Shown: positions 26,307-35,483 of the stretch, piece by piece
Layout: each line of letters begins with the position of its first letter
Numbering within the stretch: position 1 is the first letter of the stretch
Assembly (NCBI GenBank): GCA_902523895.1
Contig: CABZAZ010000003.1
Span: 1 to 64,000 of the forward strand
DNA length: 64,000 bases
Origin: an uncultured Pelagibacteraceae bacterium
Lineage (GTDB): Bacteria > Pseudomonadota > Alphaproteobacteria > Pelagibacterales > Pelagibacteraceae
Direction: 5' to 3'
Made by a program: the position numbers and the translations under genes
The notes under the pieces: generated by a model
What the model was told of the DNA's origin: nothing
What the model saw: only the letters and a program-made list of their open reading frames with translations
The model's database searches: none

Positions 26307-27074
26307 AGTAATTTCTATTGGGGTATGGTCTGAAGGTTTTTCACGGCCTCTTGGATCTTTATTAATATTAATACTTTTAACTTGGTCTATTAAAGAATTT
26401 GAAACCAAAAAGTGATCAATTCTCATTCCATTGTTCTTTTGCCATGCACCTCTCATATAATCCCAAAAAGTATATCCTTCTTTAGTTTCATTAAAATGTC
26501 TATAAACATCATTAAATCCTAGATTAATCATTTCTCTTAATTTTTTTCTTATTTCTAATCTAAATAGAGCATCATCTTCAAAGCTTTTTGGATTATAGAC
26601 ATCCTCAGCTGCAGGAATAATATTAAAATCACCACCAAGAATTATATTTTGATTTTTTTTGGTTAAAGCTTTTAATTGTTTAATTAAATCATCAAGCCAT
26701 TTTTTTTTGTAATCATATTTTTCAGTATCAACAGGATTACCATTTGGTGTATAGATATTGATTAACTGAATATTTTTCTTTTTGTGTTCAAGTTCAGCTG
26801 AGATTATTCTTGATTGTTTTAGTTTATCTTTGATTAAGTCTGTTTTAACATTTTTTAATTTTCCTTTTGAAATAATAGCAACACCATTGTAACTTTTTTG
26901 ACCAAATACATGACTTTCATAGTCCATTGAGGAAAAATCATCATAAGGAAAGTTTACATCCTCAGTTTTAATTTCTTGCATCATCACAACATCAGGTTTG
27001 TATTTTAGTAGATAACTTTTGATATTTTCAATACGTGCTCGCACAGAATTTACATTCCACGAGGAAATAATCAT
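26298..27074 (-). CDS. xth: Exodeoxyribonuclease III
   Basis: AP endonuclease and 3'-5' exonuclease of base-excision repair. The core motifs are IISSWNVNSVRARIENI, VMMQEIKTED (catalytic glutamate), INIYTPNGNP, LGGDFNIIP (Asp-Asn pair) and the C-terminal SDHTPIEI (Asp-His). The ORF track starts at 27104, but that leader lies inside the Fe-S protein gene; ATG 27074, sharing a base with that gene's stop, yields a normal 258-residue enzyme. It is translated after the ErpA-like gene. Confidence 0.93.
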   Translation of the reverse strand: MIISSWNVNSVRARIENIKSYLLKYKPDVVMMQEIKTEDVNFPYDDFSSMDYESHVFGQKSYNGVAIISKGKLKNVKTDLIKDKLKQSRIISAELEHKKKNIQLINIYTPNGNPVDTEKYDYKKKWLDDLIKQLKALTKKNQNIILGGDFNIIPAAEDVYNPKSFEDDALFRLEIRKKLREMINLGFNDVYRHFNETKEGYTFWDYMRGAWQKNNGMRIDHFLVSNSLIDQVKSININKDPRGREKPSDHTPIEITLA

Positions 27075-27391
27075 TAAAGAGAAAACGAAACACCACAACC
27101 ACAAGAAGATTTGGTTTGCGGATTAGTTATTTTGAATTGTTCACCAATTAATTCAGAAACATAGTCTATTTCTGATCCTTTTAATAAATCTGCAGAGGTT
27201 TTATCTATCAATATATTTTCATAATTTAAATCATCGGCTGCTTTTTCTTTGTCAAAAGTAAATTCATATTGGAAGCCTGAGCAACCACCACCTTTGATAG
27301 CGATTCTAAAAAACGACCCTTTGTCTTTTTTAGACAGCAAAACATTGATCTGTTTTAGAGCCTTATCAGTAAATTTAATTTCTTTAATCAT
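27074..27391 (-). CDS. erpA: A-type iron-sulfur carrier (ErpA/IscA family)
   Basis: Carries Fe-S clusters to apo-proteins. The 105-residue HesB-domain protein shows KGGGCSGFQYEF and the C-terminal SSCGCGVSF, giving the three conserved cysteines. IscA, ErpA and SufA share this form; a free-standing gene next to xth and away from isc/suf genes is common for ErpA in alphaproteobacteria, so the symbol is a reasoned choice. Divergent from dgt across 50 bases that include TATAATAC, a possible -10 element. Confidence 0.85.
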   Translation of the reverse strand: MIKEIKFTDKALKQINVLLSKKDKGSFFRIAIKGGGCSGFQYEFTFDKEKAADDLNYENILIDKTSADLLKGSEIDYVSELIGEQFKITNPQTKSSCGCGVSFSL

Positions 27392-27441
27392 TATTGATCA
27401 CTGGTATTACTAATATAATACTTAAATTTTAATTTTAAAGG

Positions 27442-28560
27442 ATGAAAAAATACTCAAAGATTGCTCTTACTAAAAGCAAAGGAAGAATATTCAAAGAATC
27501 TGTATCAAAATATAGATCGCCATTTCAAAGAGATAGAGATCGAATAGTTCACAGCGCCTCATTTCGAAGGCTCAAACACAAGACACAAGTATTTGTAAAC
27601 ACAGAAGGTGATCATTACAGAACAAGATTAACCCATTCAATGGAAGTTGCTCAAATTGCGCGATCTATTGCAAGATATCTTGAATTGAATGAAGATCTAG
27701 CTGAAACCTTAAGTTTGGCACATGATTTGGGCCACCCACCTTTTGGTCATGCTGGCGAGGACTCTCTTAATGAATGTATGGAAGATTATGGAGGCTTTGA
27801 TCATAATTTACAAACTCTTCGTGTGGTTATGTTTTTGGAGAATAAATATTTTAAGTATAGTGGATTAAATCTTTCAATTGAAACCTTAGAGGGATTGCTT
27901 AAGCATAATGGTCCTGTTTATGAATTAGATTTAGTTGACAGTCTTATTGGGGTAAAAAAATTCAATCATAAGATTAATTTTGAGACTTATCCATCATTAG
28001 AGGCTCAAGTTTCAGCTATTTCAGATGATATAGCTTATAACAATCATGATATTCAAGATGGTATAAATGCAAATTTATTTAAACTAGAGGAGTTAATTGA
28101 AATTAACTTTTTTAAAGATATTTATAAAAAATATAAAAAAAAGATAAACAAACATAACTATAAAATTGCAACATATCAGATTATAAGAGATTCTATTGAT
28201 CAAATGATTAGAGATTTAATTAAAAATACCAAAACTAATTTGAAGATTAATAAAATAAAAAATTATAAAGATATTACTAAAGCAAATTTAACAATGGTAG
28301 ATTTTTCTGAAAAAGTCAAAGATTCTGTGGATGAAATAAGATTTTTTTTAAAAACAAAGATGTATAATAATAATGCAGTTCTGAAAAAAAACGATAATGG
28401 CAAATTAATAATTAAAAAACTGTTTAATAAAATACAAAAAAACCCTAAAAAATTTATTTCAAAAGATCATCTCTCAAAGAATAAATATAGAGCAATTTCA
28501 GATTTTATATCAGGAATGACAGACAGATATGCAATCAACCTTCACAAAAATTTTAAATGA
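27442..28560 (+). CDS. dgt: Deoxyguanosinetriphosphate triphosphohydrolase-like protein
   Basis: HD-domain hydrolase that removes triphosphate from dGTP or other dNTPs. RDRDRIVHSASFRRLKHKTQVF is the conserved N-terminal stretch, HYRTRLTHSMEVAQIARSIAR and LAHDLGHPPFGHAGED carry the HD metal ligands, and ISDDIAYNNHDIQDG completes the site. Length 372 matches the short alphaproteobacterial class. It overlaps argS by 4 bases (ATGA) and opens the conserved dgt-argS-SPOR-nagZ-scpA-scpB-tat-serS run. Confidence 0.92.
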   Translation: MKKYSKIALTKSKGRIFKESVSKYRSPFQRDRDRIVHSASFRRLKHKTQVFVNTEGDHYRTRLTHSMEVAQIARSIARYLELNEDLAETLSLAHDLGHPPFGHAGEDSLNECMEDYGGFDHNLQTLRVVMFLENKYFKYSGLNLSIETLEGLLKHNGPVYELDLVDSLIGVKKFNHKINFETYPSLEAQVSAISDDIAYNNHDIQDGINANLFKLEELIEINFFKDIYKKYKKKINKHNYKIATYQIIRDSIDQMIRDLIKNTKTNLKINKIKNYKDITKANLTMVDFSEKVKDSVDEIRFFLKTKMYNNNAVLKKNDNGKLIIKKLFNKIQKNPKKFISKDHLSKNKYRAISDFISGMTDRYAINLHKNFK

Positions 28561-30287
28561 ATATTTTTGAACAGTATTTAGATAAAATAAAAGAAATCCT
28601 TTCAACACTATCTTCAAATGGAGATTTAATTTTACCAGATTCACTAAACGGGATAACTGCTGAAATTCCACCTTCAAAATTTGATAGTGATATTTCTACT
28701 AACGTAGCCATGGTCCTTTCTAAGATTAATAATAAATCTCCATCAGATCTGGCTTCAATTTTGGCAGAAAAAATCAAAAAAGAAGATAAATTTATTGAAG
28801 AGATATCAGTTGTAAAACCTGGTTTTATCAACATTAAATTTAAACCTATTTTTTGGACAAATTTTATTAAAGAGGTGATTAAAAATTCTAAATCTTTTGG
28901 AACAAATAAAAATATAAAAAGAAATTACCTAATAGAATTTGTATCTGCTAATCCAACAGGCCCTTTACATGTTGGCCATTGTAGAGGAGCAATATTAGGT
29001 GATGTGATGGCTAATCTTTTATTATTTAATAATAATAAAGTTACAAAAGAGTATTATATAAACGACTACGGTAATCAGATTATAAATTTTACAAAGTCAG
29101 TTTATTATAGAATAAGAGAGATTTCTTTTAATGAACCTTTTCCAATAGATAATGAAGATTTATATCCTGGAGACTATTTAATTGACTTTGCTCAAAACAT
29201 TTTAAACTCAAATAAAAATATTGATTTTAATAATTTTGACAAAATATCTCAAGAATTGACTTCTTTAGCTATTAACGAGGCATTAAAGTTAATCAAAAGT
29301 AATCTTAAAAGTCTTGGTATTAATCATGATAACTTTGTCAGTGAAAAGAAAATAGTTGAAAATCAAGAAGTGGAAAAAGTTGTTGAATTTCTTCAAAAAA
29401 ACAAATTTGTTTATAAAGGAAAAATAAAGGCACCGGCAGGTGAAGATGATAGTAATTGGGTTGAGCGTGAGCAGTTGCTTTTTCGATCGACTGATTTTGG
29501 AGATGACAAAGATAGAGCATTGCAAAAATCTGATGGCGCTTGGACTTATTTTGCAAGTGATGTTGCATACCACAAAAATAAATTAGACAGAAAATTTGAT
29601 AGGCTTATTAATATTTTAGGCGCAGATCATGCTGGTTATATAAAAAGAATTTTATCATCTGTTGAAGCTTTATCAAACTCTAAAGATAGATTAATTTGTA
29701 AAGTTAGCCAACTTGTTAAACTTATTAAAGATAAGAAACCCTTTAAAATGTCTAAAAGAAAAGGGGACTATATAACTATAGATGATTTAATTAATGAGGT
29801 AGGAAAAGATGCAACAAGATTTATAATGCTAAATCGAAGTAGTGATGTTGAACTCGATTTTGATTTTGATAACGTTGTAGAAAAATCAAAAGATAACCCC
29901 CTTTATTACGTTCAATACTGTTATGCAAGAATATGTTCAGTATATAGACATCTTGATAAAGATTTAAATTCAGATCTAGATATTACTAAATACGATTTTG
30001 AATATTCCAAAGATGAAATAAAAATCTTAAAAAAATTATCTGAATGGCCCAAGTGTATTGATGTATCTTGTAATAAACTTGAGCCGCATAGAATACCGAC
30101 TTATTTATATGAATTGGCCTCTTTATTTCATTCATATTGGAATTTAGGTAAGGAAAATCCAGACAAAAGATTTATTAATGATCAAAAAAAGATAACAGAT
30201 GATAAATTGATTTTTCTTAAGGCTATTTCCAATGTAGTAAAATCTGGAATGAATATAGTTGGCGTATCTACACCAGATAAAATGTGA
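28557..30287 (+). CDS. argS: Arginine--tRNA ligase
   Basis: Charges tRNA-Arg. The N-terminal tRNA-binding domain ends near VKPGFINIKF; SANPTGPLHVGHCRGAILGD is the HIGH region (HVGH), FKMSKRKGDYITIDDLI the KMSK-like loop, and PLYYVQYCYARICSVYRH opens the anticodon-binding domain. Length 576 is normal. It starts inside the dgt stop and its own stop overlaps the next ATG, so it is embedded in a translation-coupled operon. Confidence 0.95.
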   Translation: MNIFEQYLDKIKEILSTLSSNGDLILPDSLNGITAEIPPSKFDSDISTNVAMVLSKINNKSPSDLASILAEKIKKEDKFIEEISVVKPGFINIKFKPIFWTNFIKEVIKNSKSFGTNKNIKRNYLIEFVSANPTGPLHVGHCRGAILGDVMANLLLFNNNKVTKEYYINDYGNQIINFTKSVYYRIREISFNEPFPIDNEDLYPGDYLIDFAQNILNSNKNIDFNNFDKISQELTSLAINEALKLIKSNLKSLGINHDNFVSEKKIVENQEVEKVVEFLQKNKFVYKGKIKAPAGEDDSNWVEREQLLFRSTDFGDDKDRALQKSDGAWTYFASDVAYHKNKLDRKFDRLINILGADHAGYIKRILSSVEALSNSKDRLICKVSQLVKLIKDKKPFKMSKRKGDYITIDDLINEVGKDATRFIMLNRSSDVELDFDFDNVVEKSKDNPLYYVQYCYARICSVYRHLDKDLNSDLDITKYDFEYSKDEIKILKKLSEWPKCIDVSCNKLEPHRIPTYLYELASLFHSYWNLGKENPDKRFINDQKKITDDKLIFLKAISNVVKSGMNIVGVSTPDKM

Positions 30288-30541
30288 TGCTAAAAGAGAT
30301 TAAATATTTAATATTTTTATTAATCATCGGTTTTTTTATATTTTTTACAGGTAAGTATTATTTTTCAGATGATAATAAAAAAAATTCTTTTAGATCTTTG
30401 AGCAATATTGACAAAAAAATTGATATTTATTCTGAAAAATTGCCAGTTTTAGAAAATGATACCAAAGATATCATTCAATATGTAGAGAAATCTAATAAAG
30501 ATAAAAAGAAAAAATTTAATTTTTGGAAACTTCTAGATTAA
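30287..30541 (+). CDS. Small membrane-anchored protein at the SPOR-protein locus
   Basis: An 84-residue protein: one membrane helix (about residues 6-24) followed by a short charged tail with KKIDIYSEKLPVLENDTKDIIQYVEKS and a basic end KDKKKKFNFWKLLD. In many alphaproteobacteria the gene between argS and nagZ encodes an SPOR-domain envelope protein. Here the anchor is present but no SPOR domain follows. The track starts at GTG 30284; ATG 30287 in TGATG is better. Its stop overlaps nagZ. It may be a shortened homologue that keeps only a membrane or divisome contact. Function unknown. Confidence 0.72.
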   Translation: MLKEIKYLIFLLIIGFFIFFTGKYYFSDDNKKNSFRSLSNIDKKIDIYSEKLPVLENDTKDIIQYVEKSNKDKKKKFNFWKLLD

Positions 30542-31488
30542 TGAATAATCGAAGATCTTTTATTATCGGTATTAAATCAACAAAACTTAGCTCCAGAGAA
30601 AAGAATTTTCTAAGAAAATATAAGCCATGGGGAGTAATTTTATTTACCAGAAACATAAAAGATATCAAACAGGCAAAACAATTAACCACATCTATTCGAA
30701 AAATCTTTAACGATAATAAATATCCAATCTTAATTGATCAAGAGGGTGGTAGAGTAAACCGACTTAAAAATATTATATCTTTTGAAAATTTAACCTCTGA
30801 ATTTTTTGGCAAAAAATTTATAAAAAAACCTAAGGAATTTAATTTTTTCTATAAATTATTTATTGATAAAACATCATATTTATTAAAATTGATAGGAGTT
30901 AATATCAACACTTGTCCTGTTTTAGATCTTAGAAAGAAAGGTTCATCATCAATTATTGGAGACAGATCTTTTTCTAGTAATCCTAAAATAGTTTCAAAAA
31001 TTGGCGATTATTGTATCAACTATCACCATAATAATGGCGTAGGAACTGTTATTAAACATATACCAGGACATGGTTTAGCAAAAGTTGATAGTCACCATTT
31101 TACACCCGTAATTAGTAAAAATTTGGATTACTTATTAAAAAATGATTTTTTTCCTTTCAAAAGAAAAAATTCTTTTTTTGCAATGACAGCCCACATCATA
31201 TTCAAAAAGATCGATTTAAAAAACACAGTAACGCATTCTAAAAAAATGATAAAATTAATAAGAAATAAAATAGGTTTTAAGAATATTTTGATTTCTGACG
31301 ATATATCAATGAAAAGTTTAAAAGGTAAAATTAAAGAAAATACAATCAATGCGTTTAATGCTGGTTGTAATCTTGTTTTACATTGTAATGCCAAAGAAAA
31401 TGAGATGGAAATTGTTGCTGAAAATTCACCTTTCATAAGCAAATTTGTAATAAAAAAAACATCACAATTTTATAAGATAATAAGTTAG
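30541..31488 (+). CDS. nagZ: Beta-N-acetylhexosaminidase
   Basis: GH3 enzyme that removes GlcNAc from anhydromuropeptides in cell-wall recycling. IDQEGGRVNRLKN binds substrate, VIKHIPGHGLAKVDSHH is the KH(x)PGHG motif with the mobile-loop histidine, and LISDDISMKSLKG carries the nucleophile aspartate. Translation should start at ATG 30541, which overlaps the previous stop, rather than TTG 30523 in the track; this gives 315 residues, slightly shorter than typical. It sits in the conserved block between the SPOR locus and scpA. Confidence 0.9.
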   Translation: MNNRRSFIIGIKSTKLSSREKNFLRKYKPWGVILFTRNIKDIKQAKQLTTSIRKIFNDNKYPILIDQEGGRVNRLKNIISFENLTSEFFGKKFIKKPKEFNFFYKLFIDKTSYLLKLIGVNINTCPVLDLRKKGSSSIIGDRSFSSNPKIVSKIGDYCINYHHNNGVGTVIKHIPGHGLAKVDSHHFTPVISKNLDYLLKNDFFPFKRKNSFFAMTAHIIFKKIDLKNTVTHSKKMIKLIRNKIGFKNILISDDISMKSLKGKIKENTINAFNAGCNLVLHCNAKENEMEIVAENSPFISKFVIKKTSQFYKIIS

Positions 31489-31497
31489 TATTCGCTT

Positions 31498-32235
31498 ATG
31501 ACAGAAAATGATTCCTCACTTTTTAGTGTTGATATTGAAAATTATAACGGTCCATTAGATATATTGTTAGACCTTGCAAAATCTCAAAAGGTGAATTTAG
31601 AAAATATTTCTATTACAAAACTAGCAGATCAATTTCATGATTTTATAACAAACCAAAAAAATCTAAATCTAGAGTCCGCCTCTGAGTATTTACTTATGGC
31701 CACATGGCTTGCTTATTTGAAATCTAAACTTCTTTTACCTGGAACACCTGAGGAGGAGTTTAAAGTTCAAGAAGTGGCAGAAAAATTAAAACTCCAACTT
31801 AAAAAATTAGAATTAATCAGATTATTATCAGAGCAAATGTTAAAGCGTAAAAGATTAGGTCGTGAAATCAGAACAAGAGGTGTAAGGGCAGGCATTAGCC
31901 CCATTTATAACAGTGAAATTAAAGTAAATTTATTTGAATTACTAAAAACATATTCAACTATTATTATGACTAAAGATTTTCAAAAAATAAATATTCCTAA
32001 ACTCCCTGTTTTTACAACTGAAGAGGGGATTAAAACAATCAGAGATTTTTTTGGAAAACTAACTGATTGGAAAAAATTAGAGGACTTGATACCTAAAAAT
32101 TTTAAGAGTATTACAAAATACAAAAAAACTGGTACAGCAGGTATTTTTGCAGGATCACTTGAACTTGTGAAAGAAGGTAACTTAAAAATTAAACAAGAAA
32201 ATTTATTTGATGATATTTTTATTAAGGAAAAATAA
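31498..32235 (+). CDS. scpA: Segregation and condensation protein A
   Basis: Kleisin subunit of the Smc-ScpAB condensin. The N-terminus NYNGPLDILLDLAKSQKVNLENISITKLADQF is the Smc neck-binding part, with SASEYLLMATWLAYLKSKLLLP after it, and the C-terminal ~70 residues form the winged-helix Smc head contact. Length 245 is typical. Its stop shares a base with the scpB start (TAATG), so the two subunits are made together. Confidence 0.93.
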   Translation: MTENDSSLFSVDIENYNGPLDILLDLAKSQKVNLENISITKLADQFHDFITNQKNLNLESASEYLLMATWLAYLKSKLLLPGTPEEEFKVQEVAEKLKLQLKKLELIRLLSEQMLKRKRLGREIRTRGVRAGISPIYNSEIKVNLFELLKTYSTIIMTKDFQKINIPKLPVFTTEEGIKTIRDFFGKLTDWKKLEDLIPKNFKSITKYKKTGTAGIFAGSLELVKEGNLKIKQENLFDDIFIKEK

Positions 32236-32942
32236 TGAATAAAAGAAATACTAAAAAAGATAATGTTATTGATTTTCCTAATAAATTATCCTCAATTGAA
32301 AAAGAAATTGAAGCAATAGTTTTTGCAGCTGCTGAGCCACTTGATATTGAAACTATAGAAAATAAGATTTCAAAAAAAACTAATGTCGAAAAAATTTTAT
32401 TAAAATTACAAAACGAATATTCCAATCGAGGTATTAATTTAGTGTGTATCTCAAAAAAATGGTCATTTAGAACATCGCCAAATCTTTCTGAAATTATGAA
32501 ACAGGAAAAAATTGTTGAAAAAAAATTATCAAGAGCTGCAATTGAAACACTTGCAATCATTGTTTATCATCAACCAGTGACACGAGCTGAAATTGAAGAA
32601 ATTAGAGGTGTTGCATTTGGTACAAATACTCTTGAAATTTTGATGGAGTTAAACTGGGTAAAACCAGGTGGTAGAAAAGATGTCCCAGGAAAACCAATTC
32701 AATATGTCACGACTGATGATTTTTTAAGTCATTTTAATCTTCAAAAGTTATCCGATTTACCAACCGTTGATGAATTGGGTGCCGCTGGTCTTATCGATAG
32801 TACAAATATTGATAATACAATTTTTGGAACTGGTAAATTTTATAAAGAGAAACAAGATGGCAAAAAAGAGGATATTTATTCGAATATTGATGAAATGCTA
32901 AGCAGCACTTTAGACTCTGAGGAGAAAAATAAGAATTCATAA
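32235..32942 (+). CDS. scpB: Segregation and condensation protein B
   Basis: Winged-helix partner that dimerises and holds ScpA in the condensin complex. IEAIVFAAAEPLDIETIENKI, KWSFRTSPNLSEIMK, SRAAIETLAIIVYHQPVTRAEIEEIRGV and the end of the second wing FGLxxL-like region YVTTDDFLSHFNLQKLSDLP are standard ScpB sequence. At 235 residues it has an acidic, poorly conserved C-terminal tail (DIYSNIDEMLSST). Coupled to scpA, followed by a 56-base gap before tatA. Confidence 0.92.
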   Translation: MNKRNTKKDNVIDFPNKLSSIEKEIEAIVFAAAEPLDIETIENKISKKTNVEKILLKLQNEYSNRGINLVCISKKWSFRTSPNLSEIMKQEKIVEKKLSRAAIETLAIIVYHQPVTRAEIEEIRGVAFGTNTLEILMELNWVKPGGRKDVPGKPIQYVTTDDFLSHFNLQKLSDLPTVDELGAAGLIDSTNIDNTIFGTGKFYKEKQDGKKEDIYSNIDEMLSSTLDSEEKNKNS

Positions 32943-32998
32943 CTTAGGTTAAAAAAAAGTCACTTTTAAATTGAGAATAAAAGATATATAACTTTTCT

Positions 32999-33199
32999 AT
33001 GAGCATAGGAATTTGGCAGATAGCGATTGTTGTTATACTTGTAGTTTTACTTTTTGGAAGAGGTAAGATCTCAAGTCTGATGGGAGATGTTGCTAAAGGA
33101 ATTAAGAGCTTTAAAAAAGGTATGGCATCAGATGTTACTGATGACAACGAACCTAAAAATATTTCCGAAGATAATCAAGATAATAACAAAAAAGATTAA
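32999..33199 (+). CDS. tatA: Sec-independent translocase subunit TatA
   Basis: Forms the pore-like oligomer of the twin-arginine export system. The 66 residues show the TatA pattern: short periplasmic N-terminus, membrane helix [16 protein letters not shown], the FGRGK hinge, an amphipathic helix [19 protein letters not shown], and a charged tail. It precedes tatB by 5 bases. The shadow ORF on the other strand (32944-33147) is rejected. Confidence 0.94.
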   Translation: MSIGIWQIAIVVILVVLLFGRGKISSLMGDVAKGIKSFKKGMASDVTDDNEPKNISEDNQDNNKKD

Positions 33200-33204
33200 A
33201 TCAC

Positions 33205-33420
33205 ATGCCTACTATTGGTTGGTTTGAGATTTTAATTATTGTAGCAATAGCTATTGTTGTTCTTGGACCAAAAGATTTTCCAATAATGTTAAAAAAAGTT
33301 GGCTCATGGATTGGTACAATTAAGAATTATATCAATAATGTCCAAAATGAAGTTTCAAATATTGATATTGAAAACGATAAAATAGAAAAAAAAGAAGAAA
33401 AAAAACATGAGTCAGAATGA
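33205..33420 (+). CDS. tatB: Sec-independent translocase subunit TatB
   Basis: Recognises twin-arginine signal peptides together with TatC. The 71-residue protein has the membrane helix GWFEILIIVAIAIVVLGP, the conserved GP hinge, an amphipathic helix and an acidic/basic tail KIEKKEEKKHESE. It is much shorter than the 150-170 residue TatB of most Gram-negatives, in line with a streamlined genome. It overlaps tatC by 14 bases. The order A-B-C and the glutamate-lacking, GP-containing hinge separate it from TatA. Confidence 0.88.
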   Translation: MPTIGWFEILIIVAIAIVVLGPKDFPIMLKKVGSWIGTIKNYINNVQNEVSNIDIENDKIEKKEEKKHESE

Positions 33421-34177
33421 TAAAGAGGGTGGTTTTGTAAGCCATTTAGCTGAACTAAGAAAAAGACTTATACATAGTTTTATTTTTCTAATTGTTTTTT
33501 TTGTTGGATGTTATTTTTTTGCAGAACATTTATATGGTTTTTTAGTAGATCCTTTCGCCCAAGCCGTTAAAGATGATGGAACTGACAGACGATTAATATT
33601 TACCGCTCTTCAAGAAACCTTTTTAACATATCTAAAAATTTCTTTCTTTACAGCATTCTTTGTCACTTGCCCGTTTATACTTATGCAAATTTGGAAATTT
33701 ATTGCGCCTGGATTATATAAACATGAAAAACATGCAATATTACCTTATCTAATATTAACTCCAGTGCTTTTTTTTCTTGGAGGGATGTTAGTTTATTATT
33801 TGATAATGCCTTTAGCGATAAAGTTTTTTTTATCATTTGAAAGCACAGGTTTATCCACGAATTTACCGATACAACTTGAAGCTAAGGTAAATGAATATTT
33901 ATCACTAGTCATGAAACTTATTTTCGCTTTTGGTATAAGTTTTCAACTACCTGTGGTCTTAAGTTTACTAGCAAGAATTGGTGTTGTTGATTCTGAATTT
34001 TTAAAGAAAAGAAGAAAATACGTTGTAGTTATAATTTTTGCAGCAGCAGCGTTATTAACACCACCTGATCCTATAACCCAAATTGGTTTAGCGATTCCAT
34101 TATTAATTTTATATGAATTATCAATTTTTTCTGTAAAGTTTATAGAGAATAAGAAATTTAAAGATTCTAATGCATAA
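33407..34177 (+). CDS. tatC: Sec-independent translocase subunit TatC
   Basis: Six-helix receptor for twin-arginine signal peptides. FVSHLAELRKRLIHSF is the conserved cytoplasmic N-terminus, KFIAPGLYKHEKHAILPY and FGISFQLPVVLSLLARIGVV are further family motifs, and DPITQIGLAIPLLILYELSI closes the core. The 256 residues fit. It overlaps tatB at the start and serS at the end (8 bases). A likely client in this window is the M48 peptidase with an RRKFL leader. Confidence 0.94.
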   Translation: MSQNDKEGGFVSHLAELRKRLIHSFIFLIVFFVGCYFFAEHLYGFLVDPFAQAVKDDGTDRRLIFTALQETFLTYLKISFFTAFFVTCPFILMQIWKFIAPGLYKHEKHAILPYLILTPVLFFLGGMLVYYLIMPLAIKFFLSFESTGLSTNLPIQLEAKVNEYLSLVMKLIFAFGISFQLPVVLSLLARIGVVDSEFLKKRRKYVVVIIFAAAALLTPPDPITQIGLAIPLLILYELSIFSVKFIENKKFKDSNA

Positions 34178-35429
34178 CTTAAAGGAAATAAGAAAAAATT
34201 TTGATGATTTTAAAAACGCTCTGAAAGGTAGATTTCTTAAAATAGATTTTAATGAACTTAAAGACTTAGATATCAAAAATAGAAATTTTATCCAAAAAAA
34301 AGAGTCTTTGGAAAATGAAAAAAAAGAGATTTCAAAATCTAAAGATGAAAAATTATTTAATAAATCAAAAGAAATTTCAAATGAAATAGACGAAATATCA
34401 AAACAACAAAAAATAATAAAAGACCAACTAGATAAAATTTTATCATTTATCCCAAATATTCCTCATAAAGATGTTCCGAGCGGAAAAGATGAAAATGATA
34501 ACGTAGAAATAATGAAATCAGGTCAAATACCAAATTTTGATTTTAAACCCTTATCACATTATGAATTAGGTGAAAAACTTGAAATGCTTGATTTTGACCT
34601 TGCTACAAAAACTACTGGCTCACGGTTTGTATTCGTAAAAAATAAACTGGCATTACTGGAAAGAGCTATTTCAAATTTCATGTTAGATACGCACATATTA
34701 AATAATGGTTATGAAGAAATTTCACCACCTTTATTCGCTTCTGAAAGCACAATGTTTGGTACAGGTCAACTTCCTAAATTTGAAAATGATCAATTTGAAA
34801 TCAAACTGGATGATAATGGGGAAAGAAAGTTTTTGATACCTACTGCAGAAGTAATTTTAACTAATATTGTTAAAGATAAGATTATTAATCAAAAAGATCT
34901 ACCAATGAGATTTGTTGCCTCTACACCATGCTTTAGAAAAGAGGCGGGTAGTTACGGTAAAGATACAAAAGGTATGATTAGACAGCATCAGTTTTACAAA
35001 GTTGAAATGGTTAGTATTGTCGAACAAGAAAAATGCCTAGAGGAACTTGAGAGGATGACAAAATGTGCGACATCAATTTTAGATCTATTAGAATTACCAT
35101 ACAGAAAAATGATCCTATGCAGCGGTGACATGGGATTTAGTGCTGAAAAAACCTATGACATTGAAGTTTGGCTACCTTCAGAGAAAAAATATAGAGAAAT
35201 TTCTTCTTGTTCATCTTGTTCAACTTTTCAAGCTGTGAGAATGAAAGCAAGATATAAGAATCAGAAAAAAGAAACTCTTTATGTTGGTACTTTAAATGGG
35301 AGTGGTCTAGCTGTGGGTAGAACTTTAATAGCAGTTTTAGAAAATTATCAACAAAAAGATGGTTCAATAATAATTCCAAAAGTTTTAAGACCGTATATGG
35401 ACAATTTGGAAAAAATTTCTGTCAAATAA
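34170..35429 (+). CDS. serS: Serine--tRNA ligase
   Basis: Charges tRNA-Ser. The first ~100 residues form the long antiparallel coiled coil that reads the tRNA extra arm. The class II core shows motif 2 TPCFRKEAGSYGKDTKGMIRQHQFYKVE and motif 3 NGSGLAVGRTLIAVLENYQ. EISSCSSCSTFQAVRM is typical SerRS. Length 419 is normal. It closes the dgt-to-serS block; the tRNA-Ser(UGA) in this window is a substrate. Confidence 0.95.
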   Translation: MHNLKEIRKNFDDFKNALKGRFLKIDFNELKDLDIKNRNFIQKKESLENEKKEISKSKDEKLFNKSKEISNEIDEISKQQKIIKDQLDKILSFIPNIPHKDVPSGKDENDNVEIMKSGQIPNFDFKPLSHYELGEKLEMLDFDLATKTTGSRFVFVKNKLALLERAISNFMLDTHILNNGYEEISPPLFASESTMFGTGQLPKFENDQFEIKLDDNGERKFLIPTAEVILTNIVKDKIINQKDLPMRFVASTPCFRKEAGSYGKDTKGMIRQHQFYKVEMVSIVEQEKCLEELERMTKCATSILDLLELPYRKMILCSGDMGFSAEKTYDIEVWLPSEKKYREISSCSSCSTFQAVRMKARYKNQKKETLYVGTLNGSGLAVGRTLIAVLENYQQKDGSIIIPKVLRPYMDNLEKISVK

Positions 35430-35431
35430 AG

Positions 35432-35458
35432 TTGTTTTAATCTTTTAGATAGTATAAA
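35432..35458 (+). promoter_or_regulatory. Possible promoter of yajC-secDF
   Basis: TTGTTT (35432) and TATAAA (35453) are separated by 15 bp in the 54-base gap after serS, and AAGGAG follows just before the yajC ATG. The spacer is short, so the -35 assignment is weak; the -10-like element is the better part. Confidence 0.35.
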
Positions 35459-35483
35459 TAATCAATTTTAATTAAGGAGTTTT

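Noticed and set aside
28553-28834. Antisense ORFs in argS and similar shadows in gyrA, uvrA and ilvD
   Set aside because: They oppose strongly conserved genes, lack ribosome sites and have no recognisable protein features.
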